A stretch of DNA of 64,000 nt from Collinsella stercoris DSM 13279 (GTDB taxonomy: Bacteria; Actinomycetota; Coriobacteriia; Coriobacteriales; Coriobacteriaceae). Under the pieces are notes generated by a model. The model was not told where the DNA came from and did not search any database. It saw nothing but the letters and a program-made list of their open reading frames with translations. Positions within the stretch are counted from its first letter, which is position 1; every line of letters begins with the position of its first letter. The position numbers and the translations under genes were made by a program. Below are positions 49,784-58,246 of this stretch, in pieces. The stretch spans positions 2,294,001 to 2,358,000 of the forward strand of contig NZ_CP085935.1 in NCBI RefSeq assembly GCF_020735465.1. The letters run 5' to 3'.

Positions 49784-51183
49784 TGACCGAACCCATATCG
49801 CCAGAACCGCCTAAAAGTCCCAAGGGGACAGAGTACATCACCGAGGGCTCGTATCGCGCGGGCATGCTCGACGCGAACGAGGCCCTGCGCCTGCTGGCCG
49901 CGCTCGTCGTCTTTACCATGGTGGGCTTTTTTGGCTACGCCATCCTCACGGGCGTCGAGACCCTCACCACCATTGCGGCCCTGGTGTTGCTGGTGCTGTT
50001 CACCTGCGGGTTTATTTACGTGTTCTTTAGCCCCGACACCCTGCGCTCGCAATATACGGAGCAGACGCTCGCCGTGGCCTCCGGCATGCTCGAGGACATC
50101 ACCGGCGGCCTCACGCGCGAGAGCGCCGAGGAGATCTGCCGACGCCTGCTGCCCGAGACCCGCGCCATGACCATCGCGGTGACCGACCGCGACGTGGTGC
50201 TCGCCTGCGTGGGCGAGCTCGCCGACGACTTTCCCGCGGGCTCGCCCATCCATACGCCCACCACGCGCTACGTCATCGAGCACGGCATCGCGCAGTCGTT
50301 CACGAGTGTGATGGACGTGCGCGGCGAAAAGGGGAGCCAACGCAACATCCCGGCGGGCATCATCGCCCCGCTCAAGATCCGCGGCAAGGCGGTGGGCACC
50401 CTCAAGTTCTATTACCGCTCCGCCCGCCATGTGAACCGCACGCAATACGCCCTCGCCTCGGGCTTTGCCGAGTTGCTGTCCACGCAGCTCACCGTGTATG
50501 AGCTCGAGCGTCAGGCCGAGCTCACCGCGCGGGCCGAGGTCCGCGCCCTGCAGGCGCAGATCAACCCGCATTTCCTTTTCAACACGCTGAACACCATCGC
50601 TTCGTTCACGCGCACCGACCCGCTGCGCGCGCGCGAGCTGCTGCGCGAGTTCTCTCAGTTCTATCGCGCGACGCTCGAGAACTCCGGCCAGCTCATCCCC
50701 GTCAAGCGCGAGATCGCCCAAACGCTGCGCTACCTCACGTTCGAGAAGGCGCGGTTTGGCGAGGACCGCGTGCTGGTGAGCGTCGACGTGGACGAGGACG
50801 CCGAGGAGGTGCTCATCCCGGCGTTTGTGATTCAGCCGCTGGTCGAGAACGCGGTGCGCCACGCCATGCCCGACGAGGGCGCGCTCAAGATCTCCATCAC
50901 CGTGGAGCGCGCGGGCGAGGCGGCCGTGTCCATCCGCGTGGCCGATGACGGCATGGGCATGGACGAGCAGACCGCGATGCGCCTGTTCGACCGCTCCATA
51001 GCCGCCCCCGACCCCAATGCGCCCCAGGGCGGCGGAGCGGGCGTCGCCATGCACAACATCTCAGAGCGCATCAAGCGGTTTTACGGGCCCAAATCCCGTA
51101 CGTCCGTCGAGTCGGCGCCCGGTAAGGGCACCACCATCGCGCTCCACCTCGATCTCGAGGGAAGTATGTACGACGAAGGGTAG
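49783..51183 (+). CDS. LytS/YehU-type sensor histidine kinase
   Basis: 466-residue membrane sensor kinase. Two membrane helices (about 35-85) are followed by a GAF-like domain (about 95-240) and a His_kinase domain with phosphorylated His263 in QAQINPHFLFNTLN. The ATPase region has QPLVENAVRHAMPDEG and GGGAGVAMHNISERI. The ATG shares a base with the preceding stop (TGATG). The family senses envelope stress or small carbon compounds and works with LytTR regulators, one of which follows after 72 bp. Confidence 0.92.
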   Translation: MTEPISPEPPKSPKGTEYITEGSYRAGMLDANEALRLLAALVVFTMVGFFGYAILTGVETLTTIAALVLLVLFTCGFIYVFFSPDTLRSQYTEQTLAVASGMLEDITGGLTRESAEEICRRLLPETRAMTIAVTDRDVVLACVGELADDFPAGSPIHTPTTRYVIEHGIAQSFTSVMDVRGEKGSQRNIPAGIIAPLKIRGKAVGTLKFYYRSARHVNRTQYALASGFAELLSTQLTVYELERQAELTARAEVRALQAQINPHFLFNTLNTIASFTRTDPLRARELLREFSQFYRATLENSGQLIPVKREIAQTLRYLTFEKARFGEDRVLVSVDVDEDAEEVLIPAFVIQPLVENAVRHAMPDEGALKISITVERAGEAAVSIRVADDGMGMDEQTAMRLFDRSIAAPDPNAPQGGGAGVAMHNISERIKRFYGPKSRTSVESAPGKGTTIALHLDLEGSMYDEG

Positions 51184-51255
51184 AATAGGAACATGACCGT
51201 ACGGATGGCGCTGTGCGCCAGGTCCTGTTTGCAGTAAGAAAGGTTTTCGATAGGT

Positions 51256-51990
51256 ATGCTACGTGCGATGATCGTTGACGACGAGGCTCCTGCACGCTCT
51301 GAATTGCGCTTTCTGCTCGAGCAAACGGGCAAGATCGGCTCCATCATTGAAGCCTCGAGTGTTCGTTCCGCCATCGAGATGCTCATGGAGGCCCGCGTGG
51401 ACGTGGTCTTTCTGGACATCTCCATGCCCGGCGCCTCCGGGTTGCAGCTCGCCGAGGCGCTGTACAAGCTCAAGAATCCCCCCGCGATCGTGTTCGTGAC
51501 CGCCTATAGTGACCATGCGGTCGAGGCGTTCGACGTGGACGCGGTGGACTACCTCATGAAGCCCGTCGAGGAGGCGCGTCTCGATCGCGCCATCGAAAAG
51601 GTCATCGCCCGCGCAAAGCCCGCCGCGGCCGTCGAGCCCGCCGCCGCCAAGCCCTCGAATATCGAGCGCATCCCGGTCGAGAAGGGCGGTCGCAAGGTCC
51701 TGATCCCCGTCGATCAGATTCGCTTCATCATGGCCAAGGACGACTACTCCTGCATCTTCACGGATGACGACCGCTTCTTGTCCACCACTTCGCTTGCGCA
51801 GTTCGAGTCCAAGCTCGGCGAATTTGGGTTCTTCCGCGTGCATCGCCGCTACATCGTCAACCTCGCCAACGTCGAGGACGTCGAGACGGTTCCCTCGGGC
51901 GCCATCCAGCTGGGCGTGAACGGCGTTGACGAGCGCATTCCCGTGAGCCGCCGTCGCGTGGTGCCGCTCAAGAAGGCACTGAACCTCTAA
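51256..51990 (+). CDS. LytTR-family response regulator
   Basis: 244-residue response regulator. The receiver domain (1-120) has Asp8-Asp9, phosphoacceptor Asp54 in VVFLDISMPG and the conserved Lys in YLMKPVEEA. A Pro/Ala linker (about 122-140) leads to a LytTR DNA-binding domain with IRFIMAKDDYSCIFT and FFRVHRRYIVNLANV. AGAAAGGTTTTCG precedes the ATG. It is the cognate partner of the upstream kinase; the target promoter is not identifiable here. Confidence 0.93.
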   Translation: MLRAMIVDDEAPARSELRFLLEQTGKIGSIIEASSVRSAIEMLMEARVDVVFLDISMPGASGLQLAEALYKLKNPPAIVFVTAYSDHAVEAFDVDAVDYLMKPVEEARLDRAIEKVIARAKPAAAVEPAAAKPSNIERIPVEKGGRKVLIPVDQIRFIMAKDDYSCIFTDDDRFLSTTSLAQFESKLGEFGFFRVHRRYIVNLANVEDVETVPSGAIQLGVNGVDERIPVSRRRVVPLKKALNL

Positions 51991-52445
51991 TGGTCCGTCG
52001 CGTTGACATCGTGTCCGATACCCACGGGTATCTCTCGCCCGAGCTTTTGCGGGCGATTGACGGGTGCGACATGCTCATCCACGCCGGCGACATCACGTCT
52101 GAGAGCGATTTTGCCGAGCTCGAGGTGAGTGTGCCGTGCCTTCGGGCCGTCCTCGGTAACAACGATGGCTATTTTGACTACGGGCCCGACGTGCGGCGCG
52201 TGAACGAGTTCGCGTTTGAGGGGCTGCGGTTTGCCGTCGCGCACTACGCCGAGGACCTCCCGCTGGCCTCCGCGGACGTCGCGGTGTGCGGGCACACGCA
52301 TCGTCCGCGCATCGAGCGCGTGCGGGGGTGCCTGGTGGTGAACCCCGGGTCCGCTTCGCTGCCTCGGGGACGGCGCGTGGCTTCCATCGCACGTCTTATG
52401 GTCGAGGACGGCTGCGTACTCTCGGCGGAAATCGTTGACTTGTAA
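51990..52445 (+). CDS. YfcE/MJ0936-type metallophosphoesterase
   Basis: 151-residue phosphodiesterase-fold protein. Metal-binding motifs are in order: DIVSDTHG, LIHAGDI, LGNNDG, VAHY and CGHTHRPR. Family enzymes hydrolyse phosphodiesters in vitro with Mn2+; the physiological substrate is unknown. The ATG overlaps the stop of the response regulator (TAATG), so it is part of the same transcript. Confidence 0.9.
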   Translation: MVRRVDIVSDTHGYLSPELLRAIDGCDMLIHAGDITSESDFAELEVSVPCLRAVLGNNDGYFDYGPDVRRVNEFAFEGLRFAVAHYAEDLPLASADVAVCGHTHRPRIERVRGCLVVNPGSASLPRGRRVASIARLMVEDGCVLSAEIVDL

Positions 52446-52538
52446 GGGGTCGCGCGTGGGCGCGGCTCCTTTTTCTTGCAGGTAGACGGGGTAGTCCGGG
52501 CAACCGTCCGCGCGGGCAAAATTATTTGAAAAAAGTTC

Positions 52539-52568
52539 TTGCGCACAAAGACGGACTCTGTGTATACT
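52539..52568 (+). promoter_or_regulatory. Promoter of tRNA-Asp
   Basis: TTGCGC (52539-52544) and TATACT (52563-52568) with an 18-bp spacer, 37 bases before the tRNA. Upstream is A-rich (TTATTTGAAAAAAG), like an UP element. Confidence 0.75.
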
Positions 52569-52605
52569 AATCCCCGCAGCAAGGAGCGCAAGCGAATTGC
52601 CGCTT

Positions 52606-52683
<78 letters not shown>

Positions 52684-52691
52684 TCGCAATT

Positions 52692-52721
52692 AAAGCCTCG
52701 TCGCAAGACGGGGCTTTTTGC
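52692..52721 (+). terminator. Terminator after tRNA-Asp
   Basis: AAAGCCTCGTC / GACGGGGCTTT with a GCAA tetraloop, followed by TTG; one T-G pair in the stem. Confidence 0.85.
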
Positions 52722-52911
52722 GTTAGGGCGAACATGCACATGGCGGACAGAAGCCCTCCATGTGTTGCGCATCCCCTGCACCGCTCAGAGAAACAGTGTA
52801 TATTACTGGACGCACACGAAACCTAGAGGAACGCTCGTTGGTGGCACCACGCCTCTGCGCCGCGGCATGTGCATCCGCGGCGCGGCCACCGTTTGCTTGC
52901 AAGGAGAAGAG

Positions 52912-53397
52912 ATGGATATCTCCCGGAAGACCGACTACGCCCTGCGCATGCTTTCCATGCTGGCGGAAGGTGAGGACTGTCTTCTGTCTGTCCGCACTGC
53001 CGCCGAATCCGTGGACGTGCCCTATTCGTTTGCCCGTTCGATCCAGCACGGCTTGGTCCAGGCGGGTATCATCGAGAGCCTGCGCGGCGTGCGCGGCGGC
53101 ATGCGCCTCAAGGTCGACCCCAAGGACGTGACGATCCGCCAGATCGTCGAGGCGGTCCAGGGCCCGCTCGTCATGAACGACTGCACGGCCGAGAACGGCG
53201 CGTGCCCGCGCATGGACGGTTGCTGCTATCATCCCCTCTGGGTGGGGGCCCAGGAGCTGCTCCGCAGCTATCTGGACTCCATCACGCTCGACGACATCGT
53301 CAACAACCGCCGGTACCCGGCTGTCGACCCCAAGTTCGCCGACCGCGCGAATTTCCCCGAGTACGCCTCGTGCTCCAAGGGATGTTCGTGCTTGTAG
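52912..53397 (+). CDS. Rrf2-family (IscR/NsrR-like) transcriptional regulator
   Basis: 161-residue winged-helix regulator. The ATG at 52912 (MDISRKTDYALRML) has AAGGAGAAGAG upstream and matches the universal Rrf2 start; in-frame sequence upstream is not coding. The wing and recognition helix are in SVRTAAESVDVPYSFARSIQ. A cysteine-rich region (CTAENGACPRMDGCC) matches the Fe-S ligand loop, and an additional CSKGCSCL tail is Cys-rich. It probably senses Fe-S status, redox or NO. The second Cys cluster is unusual. A MutY-like gene follows after 33 bp. Confidence 0.88.
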   Translation: MDISRKTDYALRMLSMLAEGEDCLLSVRTAAESVDVPYSFARSIQHGLVQAGIIESLRGVRGGMRLKVDPKDVTIRQIVEAVQGPLVMNDCTAENGACPRMDGCCYHPLWVGAQELLRSYLDSITLDDIVNNRRYPAVDPKFADRANFPEYASCSKGCSCL

Positions 53398-53430
53398 AGT
53401 TGGCGAGCGTTCCCCAATAAGGAGCTAGAT

Positions 53431-54531
53431 ATGAACATGGACCCCTTCCGTACGCTGGTTCGAACGGAAGGAGTTCGTCTGTATCGCGACCTTCCGTGGC
53501 GGCGCACCCGCGACCCGTACGAGATTTGGCTGTCCGAGGTGATGCTGCAGCAGACGCAGGTGGCGCGTGTGGAGACGCGTTGGGCAGAGTGGCTCGACAG
53601 GTTCCCGAGTGTGTTCGCGCTGGCCGAGGCGGGAACTGCCGAGGTGCTCGCCGCGTGGCAGGGCATGGGGTACAACCGCCGTGCGCTCGCCCTCAAGGCC
53701 GCCGCCGAGGAGGTCGTGCGCACGTATGACGGCGTGTTTCCCACGGGCGTCAAGGAGCTGACGGCGCTGCCGGGCATAGGGCCCGCCACGGCTCAGGGGA
53801 TTCGATCGTTCGCGTTCGACCTGCCGGGCGTGTATTTGGAGACCAACGTGCGCACGGTGCTGCTGCACCATTTGTTCCCGGATGTCCCGAGCGTGCCCGA
53901 CAAGGAGCTCGTGCCGCTCGTGCGGGCAACGTGCCCGGACGGTGGTGCGTGCGTCTTGGAGAACGCTTTGGGCGGCGGCGATGCGCATGGCTTGATGGGC
54001 GCTTCGGGCGGCAACGATGCGCATGGCTTGATGGGCGGTTCGGCTGATGGCGGCGCGCGTGACGGCGCGAGTGGGCCGGTTCGTTGCGATGCGCGCGGCG
54101 GGAAGGGCGGCGTGGGGCGTGTACCCGCTCGCGGCGGGGTCTCTAGTGGGGTCCGCGGCGAGGTGAATCCCTTTGCCACTCCCCAAGACGTGCAAGACAC
54201 GCCGCGCGCCTGGTATTACGCCATGCTGGACTACGGTGCGTACCTCAAAAAGACCGTGCCCAACCCGTCCCGCCGCGCCAAGGCATACACGCGCCAGTCG
54301 CGCTTTGAGGGCTCGCGACGCCAAAAACGCGCCGAGATCGTGCGTCAGCTGCTGGATACCCAGGCGCGCGGCGAGGGGCGCGACCTGGCCTCGCTGGTGA
54401 CCTCGCTCAATGCGCTCGAGCAGGCGGCGGGCCGTTCGGCCGTCGAGCGCGATCTGGTCTCGTCCATCTTGGAGGATTTGGCCCGTGAGGGCTTTTGCCG
54501 GGAGCAGGGCGGTGTGTGGCGCATCGCGTAG
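53431..54531 (+). CDS. MutY-like HhH-GPD DNA glycosylase without Fe-S cluster, with Gly-rich insertion
   Basis: 366-residue base-excision-repair glycosylase. The N-terminal half has the MutY-type Glu36 in LSEVMLQQTQ and the helix-hairpin-helix LPGIGPATAQG. At the catalytic Asp position (DGNV in MutY) it reads ETNV (Glu137). The four-cysteine Fe-S cluster of MutY and Nth is absent. Residues about 171-250 are a Gly/Ala-rich insertion with a repeated DAHGLMG, after which the conserved WYYAMLDYGAYLKK resumes. AGGAGCTAGAT precedes the ATG. It is possibly a non-standard mismatch glycosylase; adenine specificity is uncertain. Confidence 0.8.
   Translation: MNMDPFRTLVRTEGVRLYRDLPWRRTRDPYEIWLSEVMLQQTQVARVETRWAEWLDRFPSVFALAEAGTAEVLAAWQGMGYNRRALALKAAAEEVVRTYDGVFPTGVKELTALPGIGPATAQGIRSFAFDLPGVYLETNVRTVLLHHLFPDVPSVPDKELVPLVRATCPDGGACVLENALGGGDAHGLMGASGGNDAHGLMGGSADGGARDGASGPVRCDARGGKGGVGRVPARGGVSSGVRGEVNPFATPQDVQDTPRAWYYAMLDYGAYLKKTVPNPSRRAKAYTRQSRFEGSRRQKRAEIVRQLLDTQARGEGRDLASLVTSLNALEQAAGRSAVERDLVSSILEDLAREGFCREQGGVWRIA
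53979..54037 (+). repeat. Direct repeat inside the MutY-like insertion
   Basis: A 23-bp segment is repeated exactly at 53979-54001 and 54015-54037, 36 bp (12 codons) apart, each encoding DAHGLMG. It preserves the frame, which fits recent tandem duplication in the linker. Confidence 0.85.
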
Positions 54532-54741
54532 CGGTGGCTGCTTAGGCGCCGCATCGCGCAGCGGTGGACGCTCGGATCGCGCATTGCCCCGTATCGTGAA
54601 ATATCGCGACATTGTAAGAGCGACGGCGAGTTCGGGTACAAGGGATGCAATGGCCGCTCGATGTGGGCTGCCGTTTTGAGCCTGGCGCGGTGTGGCGCAT
54701 CGGCGGGCTCATCTGTTCCTCACGCCAACAAGGAGGTACTG

Positions 54742-55281
54742 ATGGATTTCGAGAATTCTCAGACTAAGAAGAACCTCGAGGCGGCCTTTGCCGGCGAGTC
54801 TCAGGCACACACCAAGTATCGTTACTATTCGTCCAAGGCAAAGAAGGAGGGCTTTGTTCAGATCTCCAACATCTTTATGGAGACTGCCCTGAACGAGTCC
54901 GAGCACGCCAAGCTGTGGTTCAAGGAGCTGCATGGCGGCGAGATCCCCGGCACGCTGGAGAACCTGCGCGACGCCGCCGCGGGCGAGAACTACGAGTGGA
55001 CCACCATGTACGATGAGTTCGCCAAGACGGCGGACGAAGAGGGCTTCACCGCCATCGCGGCGAAGTTCCGCGGCGTGGGCGCGGTCGAGCATGCACACGA
55101 GGAGCGTTACAACAAGCTCGCCGAGCGCGTCGAGAAGGGCGAGGTGTTCGCCCGCGAGGGCGTGAAGGTGTGGAAGTGCCTCAACTGCGGTCACCTGCAC
55201 GTTGGCCCCGAGGCCCCCGAGATGTGCCCCGTGTGCGCTCACCCCAAGGCGTACTTTGAGGAGCAGGTCGTCAACTACTAG
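54742..55281 (+). CDS. rbr: Rubrerythrin
   Basis: 179-residue non-haem di-iron peroxidase protecting anaerobes from H2O2. The ATG at 54742 follows AAGGAGGTACTG. The four-helix bundle (1-135) holds the ExxH motifs [22 protein letters not shown] and VEHAHEERY. The C-terminal rubredoxin-like domain has CLNCGHLH and CPVCAHPK for one iron. Single gene, strong ribosome site, suggesting high expression. The electron donor (NADH-rubredoxin reductase or similar) is not nearby. Confidence 0.95.
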   Translation: MDFENSQTKKNLEAAFAGESQAHTKYRYYSSKAKKEGFVQISNIFMETALNESEHAKLWFKELHGGEIPGTLENLRDAAAGENYEWTTMYDEFAKTADEEGFTAIAAKFRGVGAVEHAHEERYNKLAERVEKGEVFAREGVKVWKCLNCGHLHVGPEAPEMCPVCAHPKAYFEEQVVNY

Positions 55282-55364
55282 CACCGAGCGGTGTGAGTGA
55301 TCGGAGTTGACGGTTGCTTTACGTGGAGCCTGCAGTCAACTACCGGCACCGAGCGGTGTGTGAC
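55266..55364 (+). repeat. Imperfect duplication of the rubrerythrin 3' end
   Basis: GTCAACTACTAGCACCGAGC (around 55269) recurs as GTCAACTACCGGCACCGAGC (around 55336), both followed by GGTGTG. The second copy lies 67 bp downstream and its stop codon is lost. CACCG-AG-CGGTG forms a small hairpin in each copy. Confidence 0.7.
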
Positions 55365-55384
55365 CGGCTCTTACACGATTCGAG

Positions 55385-55431
55385 CACCCCGTGTCGACAC
55401 CTTTGCATGAGGGGTTGACACGGGGTGTTTT
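55385..55431 (+). terminator. Terminator of rubrerythrin
   Basis: CACCCCGTGTC (55385-55395) pairs with GACACGGGGTG (55417-55427), then TTTT. The inner ACACC / GGGGT can extend the stem. Confidence 0.85.
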
Positions 55432-55488
55432 CGGCGAGAAGCTGAAAGCGTCGTTCCATGCATGTTCTCCCTTAAGGAGGATGTTTGC

Positions 55489-55887
55489 ATGGACCTTTTT
55501 CTAAGACGAGATCCGAATACGTTCGCGGGGCATCCTGATGCCGAGCCCCGCCCGCCGCGGCCTGATTCCTCGCGGGAGGAAAGGCGCTCCGCTCGCGAGG
55601 TCAAGAATGCCCCGGAGGCTGCTCCCGTTCCGCTCGAGGAGGCCTATGGGCCGGAGCGGAAATACGATACCCGTAGAGCGCGGCGGCGCGCTGTGCTCGG
55701 CGTTGTTCGCGCGGTGCTGCTCGTGTTGGCGGTCCCCCTCATGATGGCCGTCGTTTTTGTCGTTTCGTACGCGTTGACGTGCATTTTGGACGGCGCGACT
55801 CCCGAAGAGCTGATCGAGGCGCTCGCGATGTTGTACGAGCAGGCTCGTGAGCTTTTCACGCGCGCCCTTTCCGCCGCTTTTGCCTAG
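55489..55887 (+). CDS. Small single-pass membrane protein, unknown function
   Basis: 132 residues. The ATG at 55489 (MDLFLRRDPNTF) has AAGGAGG eight bases upstream. The first 70 residues are Pro/Arg/Glu-rich and disordered; the basic stretch DTRRARRRAVLG then precedes one membrane helix (about 78-102). The last 25 residues (EELIEALAMLYEQAREL) form an amphipathic helix outside. No family recognised. It is probably real given the ribosome site and the positive-inside pattern. Confidence 0.65.
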   Translation: MDLFLRRDPNTFAGHPDAEPRPPRPDSSREERRSAREVKNAPEAAPVPLEEAYGPERKYDTRRARRRAVLGVVRAVLLVLAVPLMMAVVFVVSYALTCILDGATPEELIEALAMLYEQARELFTRALSAAFA

Positions 55888-55926
55888 CGTGGCAATTGAA
55901 AAGCGCAAGCGTGGCAATTGAAAAGC
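55886..55926 (+). repeat. Tandem repeat (22-bp period) before rmuC
   Basis: AGCGTGGCAATTGAAAAGC occurs at 55886-55904 and 55908-55926, starting at the stop codon of the upstream gene. Each copy has the palindrome CAATTG. Possible regulatory sites or replication slippage. Confidence 0.7.
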
Positions 55927-56032
55927 ACGGGGGTTGGATGGGGCCGTCCAGGTCGATGCGTCGCGTCCTCCTGATAAGATGGGGGAGTTTGGCCGATGGA
56001 TTGTTCTGCGCGTGCGCGCGAAAGGTGGGCGC

Positions 56033-57364
56033 ATGGAATTCGAGATGATTTCTGTGGTGGCGTCTGTTGTGGCGGCGGTGCTTGCCGGCTGTGCGGTCGT
56101 CCTGTCTGTTCGGGCGCGTAAGGAGCGAGCAGCGCGCGAGGAGGAGGTGGCGCGGACGGCGGAGGAGGCCTCGCGTGCACGTGAGGCCCTGGGGGCGGCG
56201 AATGCGGCGTTGAGCCAGCTGTCCGTCACGTTGCATGCGGTGCTCAATCAGGCGTCGAGTCTGTCCATCATCGAGCAGCAGCATTTCGAGGCGACTCAGC
56301 GCTCCTTTGATCAGACGGCTGCGAAGGTCGATGACGTGCGGCGCGAGGTGTCCCAGCAGCTCGACCTCAACCGCGATTCGGTTGAGCAGCGCTTGGACAA
56401 GGTGCGCGAGACGGTCGATGCTCAGCTGGGCGCGATTCGCGGTGATAGCGAGCGCAAGCTCGAGGCGATCCGCGTGACGGTTGACGAGAAGCTCGCCGCC
56501 ACGCTGAACGACCGCCTGGGCGCGTCGTTCAAGCAGGTGAGCGACCAGCTCGAGGCGGTGTATCGCGGTTTGGGCGACATGCAGAGCATCGCCGCGGGCG
56601 TGGGCGACCTCAAGCGCGTGCTCTCGAACGTCAAAACGCGCGGCATTCTGGGCGAGGTGCAGCTCGGCGCCATTCTGGCGGACATCCTCACGCCCGATCA
56701 ATATGCGGAGAACGTGGCAACCAAGCCGGGAAGCTCCGAGCGCGTGGAGTTCGCGGTCAAGCTGCCCGTGGAGGCGGGGGAGCCGGTGTGGCTGCCCATC
56801 GACTCCAAGTTCCCGGGCGATACCTACGAGCGCCTGCGAGATGCGATGGACGCCGGCGACGCCGAGGGGATCGCCGCCGCGCGCCGCGCGCTTGAGCAGG
56901 TGATCAAGCTCGAGGCTAAAGACATTTCGAGCAAGTACCTGAGCGTTCCCGAGACCACGAACTTCGGCATCATGTTCCTGCCCTTCGAAGGGCTGTACGC
57001 CGAGGTGGTCGACCGCCCAGGGTTGATCGAGTGTCTGCAGCGCGATTACCAGGTCAACGTTGCCGGTCCCTCAACTATGGCGGTCATCTTGAACAGCTTG
57101 CAGATGAGCTACCAGACGTTTGCCTTCCAGCGCCGCGCCGATGAGATTCAAAAGGTCCTCTCTGCCGTCAAGGCGGAGTTCCCCAAGTACCAGGCCGAGT
57201 TGCGCCGCGCGCTCAAGCAGATCGAGACCGCCGGTAAAACGGTGGACGGCATCATCAACACCCGCACGAACGTGATCGAGCGCAAGCTCAAGAGCGTGAC
57301 GGCGTTGGAGGACGAGGTGCAGGCGGCGGAGCTGCTGGGCATCGAGGACCTAGAATCAGAGTAG
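56033..57364 (+). CDS. rmuC: RmuC-family DNA recombination protein
   Basis: 443-residue protein. The ATG at 56033 (MEFEMISVVA) has AAAGGTGGGC upstream and starts a membrane-spanning segment. A long coiled coil (about 25-190) is followed by the RmuC domain with GILGEVQLGAIL, LPIDSKFPGDTYERL, FGIMFLPFEGLYAEVV and the AGPSTMAVILNSLQM block. RmuC was linked to limiting recombination at inverted repeats and carries a predicted nuclease fold. It is followed after 12 bp by nth, forming a DNA-repair pair. Confidence 0.92.
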   Translation: MEFEMISVVASVVAAVLAGCAVVLSVRARKERAAREEEVARTAEEASRAREALGAANAALSQLSVTLHAVLNQASSLSIIEQQHFEATQRSFDQTAAKVDDVRREVSQQLDLNRDSVEQRLDKVRETVDAQLGAIRGDSERKLEAIRVTVDEKLAATLNDRLGASFKQVSDQLEAVYRGLGDMQSIAAGVGDLKRVLSNVKTRGILGEVQLGAILADILTPDQYAENVATKPGSSERVEFAVKLPVEAGEPVWLPIDSKFPGDTYERLRDAMDAGDAEGIAAARRALEQVIKLEAKDISSKYLSVPETTNFGIMFLPFEGLYAEVVDRPGLIECLQRDYQVNVAGPSTMAVILNSLQMSYQTFAFQRRADEIQKVLSAVKAEFPKYQAELRRALKQIETAGKTVDGIINTRTNVIERKLKSVTALEDEVQAAELLGIEDLESE

Positions 57365-57376
57365 GAAGGGACGGAC

Positions 57377-58039
57377 ATGCCACGAGAGACGAATGCGGCA
57401 AAGCGCGAGCGCGCCATTGAGACATGCCGTAGGTTGAACGAGCGCTACGGTCCGGTCGAGTGCTTTTTGGACCACGAGACGCCGTTCAGGCTGGTCATCG
57501 CCGTGCTGCTCTCGGCGCAGACCACCGACGCCCAGGTCAACAAGGTCACGCCTGAGCTGTTCCGCCGCTGGCCCACGCCCGAGGCCATGGCGGGCGCCAC
57601 ATATGAGGAGCTCTCCGGGGTCATCAAGTCGCTCGGTTTCTACAAGACCAAGGCGAAGCACTGCATCGAGTGCGCCCAGATGATCGTGGCGGACTACGGA
57701 GGCGTGGTGCCCGCGGACATGAAGGAGCTCGTCAAGCTTCCCGGCGTTGGCCGCAAAACGGCGAACATCGTGCTCAATGTGGGTTATGGCATCGTGGACG
57801 GCATCGCGGTCGACACGCATGTGAACCGCATCGCGCATCGTCTCAAGCTTTCGCCCAAAACGCATGAGAAGGAGCCGCTCAAGACGGAGCAGGACCTGCT
57901 CAAGATCTTGCCGCGCGAGTATTGGAACGACGTGAACCACCAGTGGATCATGCTCGGCCGCGAGATCTGCGACGCGCGCAAACCCCTGTGCGGCGAATGC
58001 CCCCTCGCCGACATCTGTCCCAGCGCCAAGGTGGGGTAG
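57377..58039 (+). CDS. nth: Endonuclease III
   Basis: 220-residue DNA glycosylase/AP lyase for oxidised pyrimidines. All hallmarks are present: the helix-hairpin-helix with the catalytic Lys in LPGVGRKTANIV, the catalytic Asp in VDTHVNRI, and the C-terminal [4Fe-4S] ligand pattern C-x6-C-x2-C-x5-C in CDARKPLCGECPLADIC. Length is standard. GAAGGGACGGAC precedes the ATG. The intact motif set contrasts with the MutY-like gene at 53431. Confidence 0.96.
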   Translation: MPRETNAAKRERAIETCRRLNERYGPVECFLDHETPFRLVIAVLLSAQTTDAQVNKVTPELFRRWPTPEAMAGATYEELSGVIKSLGFYKTKAKHCIECAQMIVADYGGVVPADMKELVKLPGVGRKTANIVLNVGYGIVDGIAVDTHVNRIAHRLKLSPKTHEKEPLKTEQDLLKILPREYWNDVNHQWIMLGREICDARKPLCGECPLADICPSAKVG

Positions 58040-58157
58040 CTGCTCGGTCATTTTTCGTTTAGGTAAAATGGAAGTCAAACGCTTGCCGAAGAATCCATGC
58101 CGTTCACGGTAATTTGCGCTTGTGTGGAAATCGACGTCGCGGTATCTTCGGTTGCGC

Positions 58158-58228
58158 AAGGATTGTTACTGAGTTCGACCAGGCAAGACCCGCATCACTA
58201 CCCGCAAGGTGTGATGTGGGTCTTTTTT
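58158..58228 (+). promoter_or_regulatory. RAT antiterminator element and overlapping terminator before licT
   Basis: AAGGATTGTTACT (from 58158) to AGGCAAGACC (ending 58190) matches the RNA antiterminator bound by BglG/LicT proteins. Its 3' end overlaps a terminator whose stem AAGACCCGCATCAC (58185-58198) pairs with GTGATGTGGGTCTT (58211-58224), followed by a T-run. Binding of the regulator to the RAT would block the terminator. Confidence 0.92.
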
Positions 58229-58246
58229 ATTGGAGGCTTGAGGCGG

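Noticed and set aside
53431..54531. Standard mutY assignment
   Set aside because: The Fe-S cysteines are missing and the catalytic Asp position is Glu, so the gene symbol was withheld.
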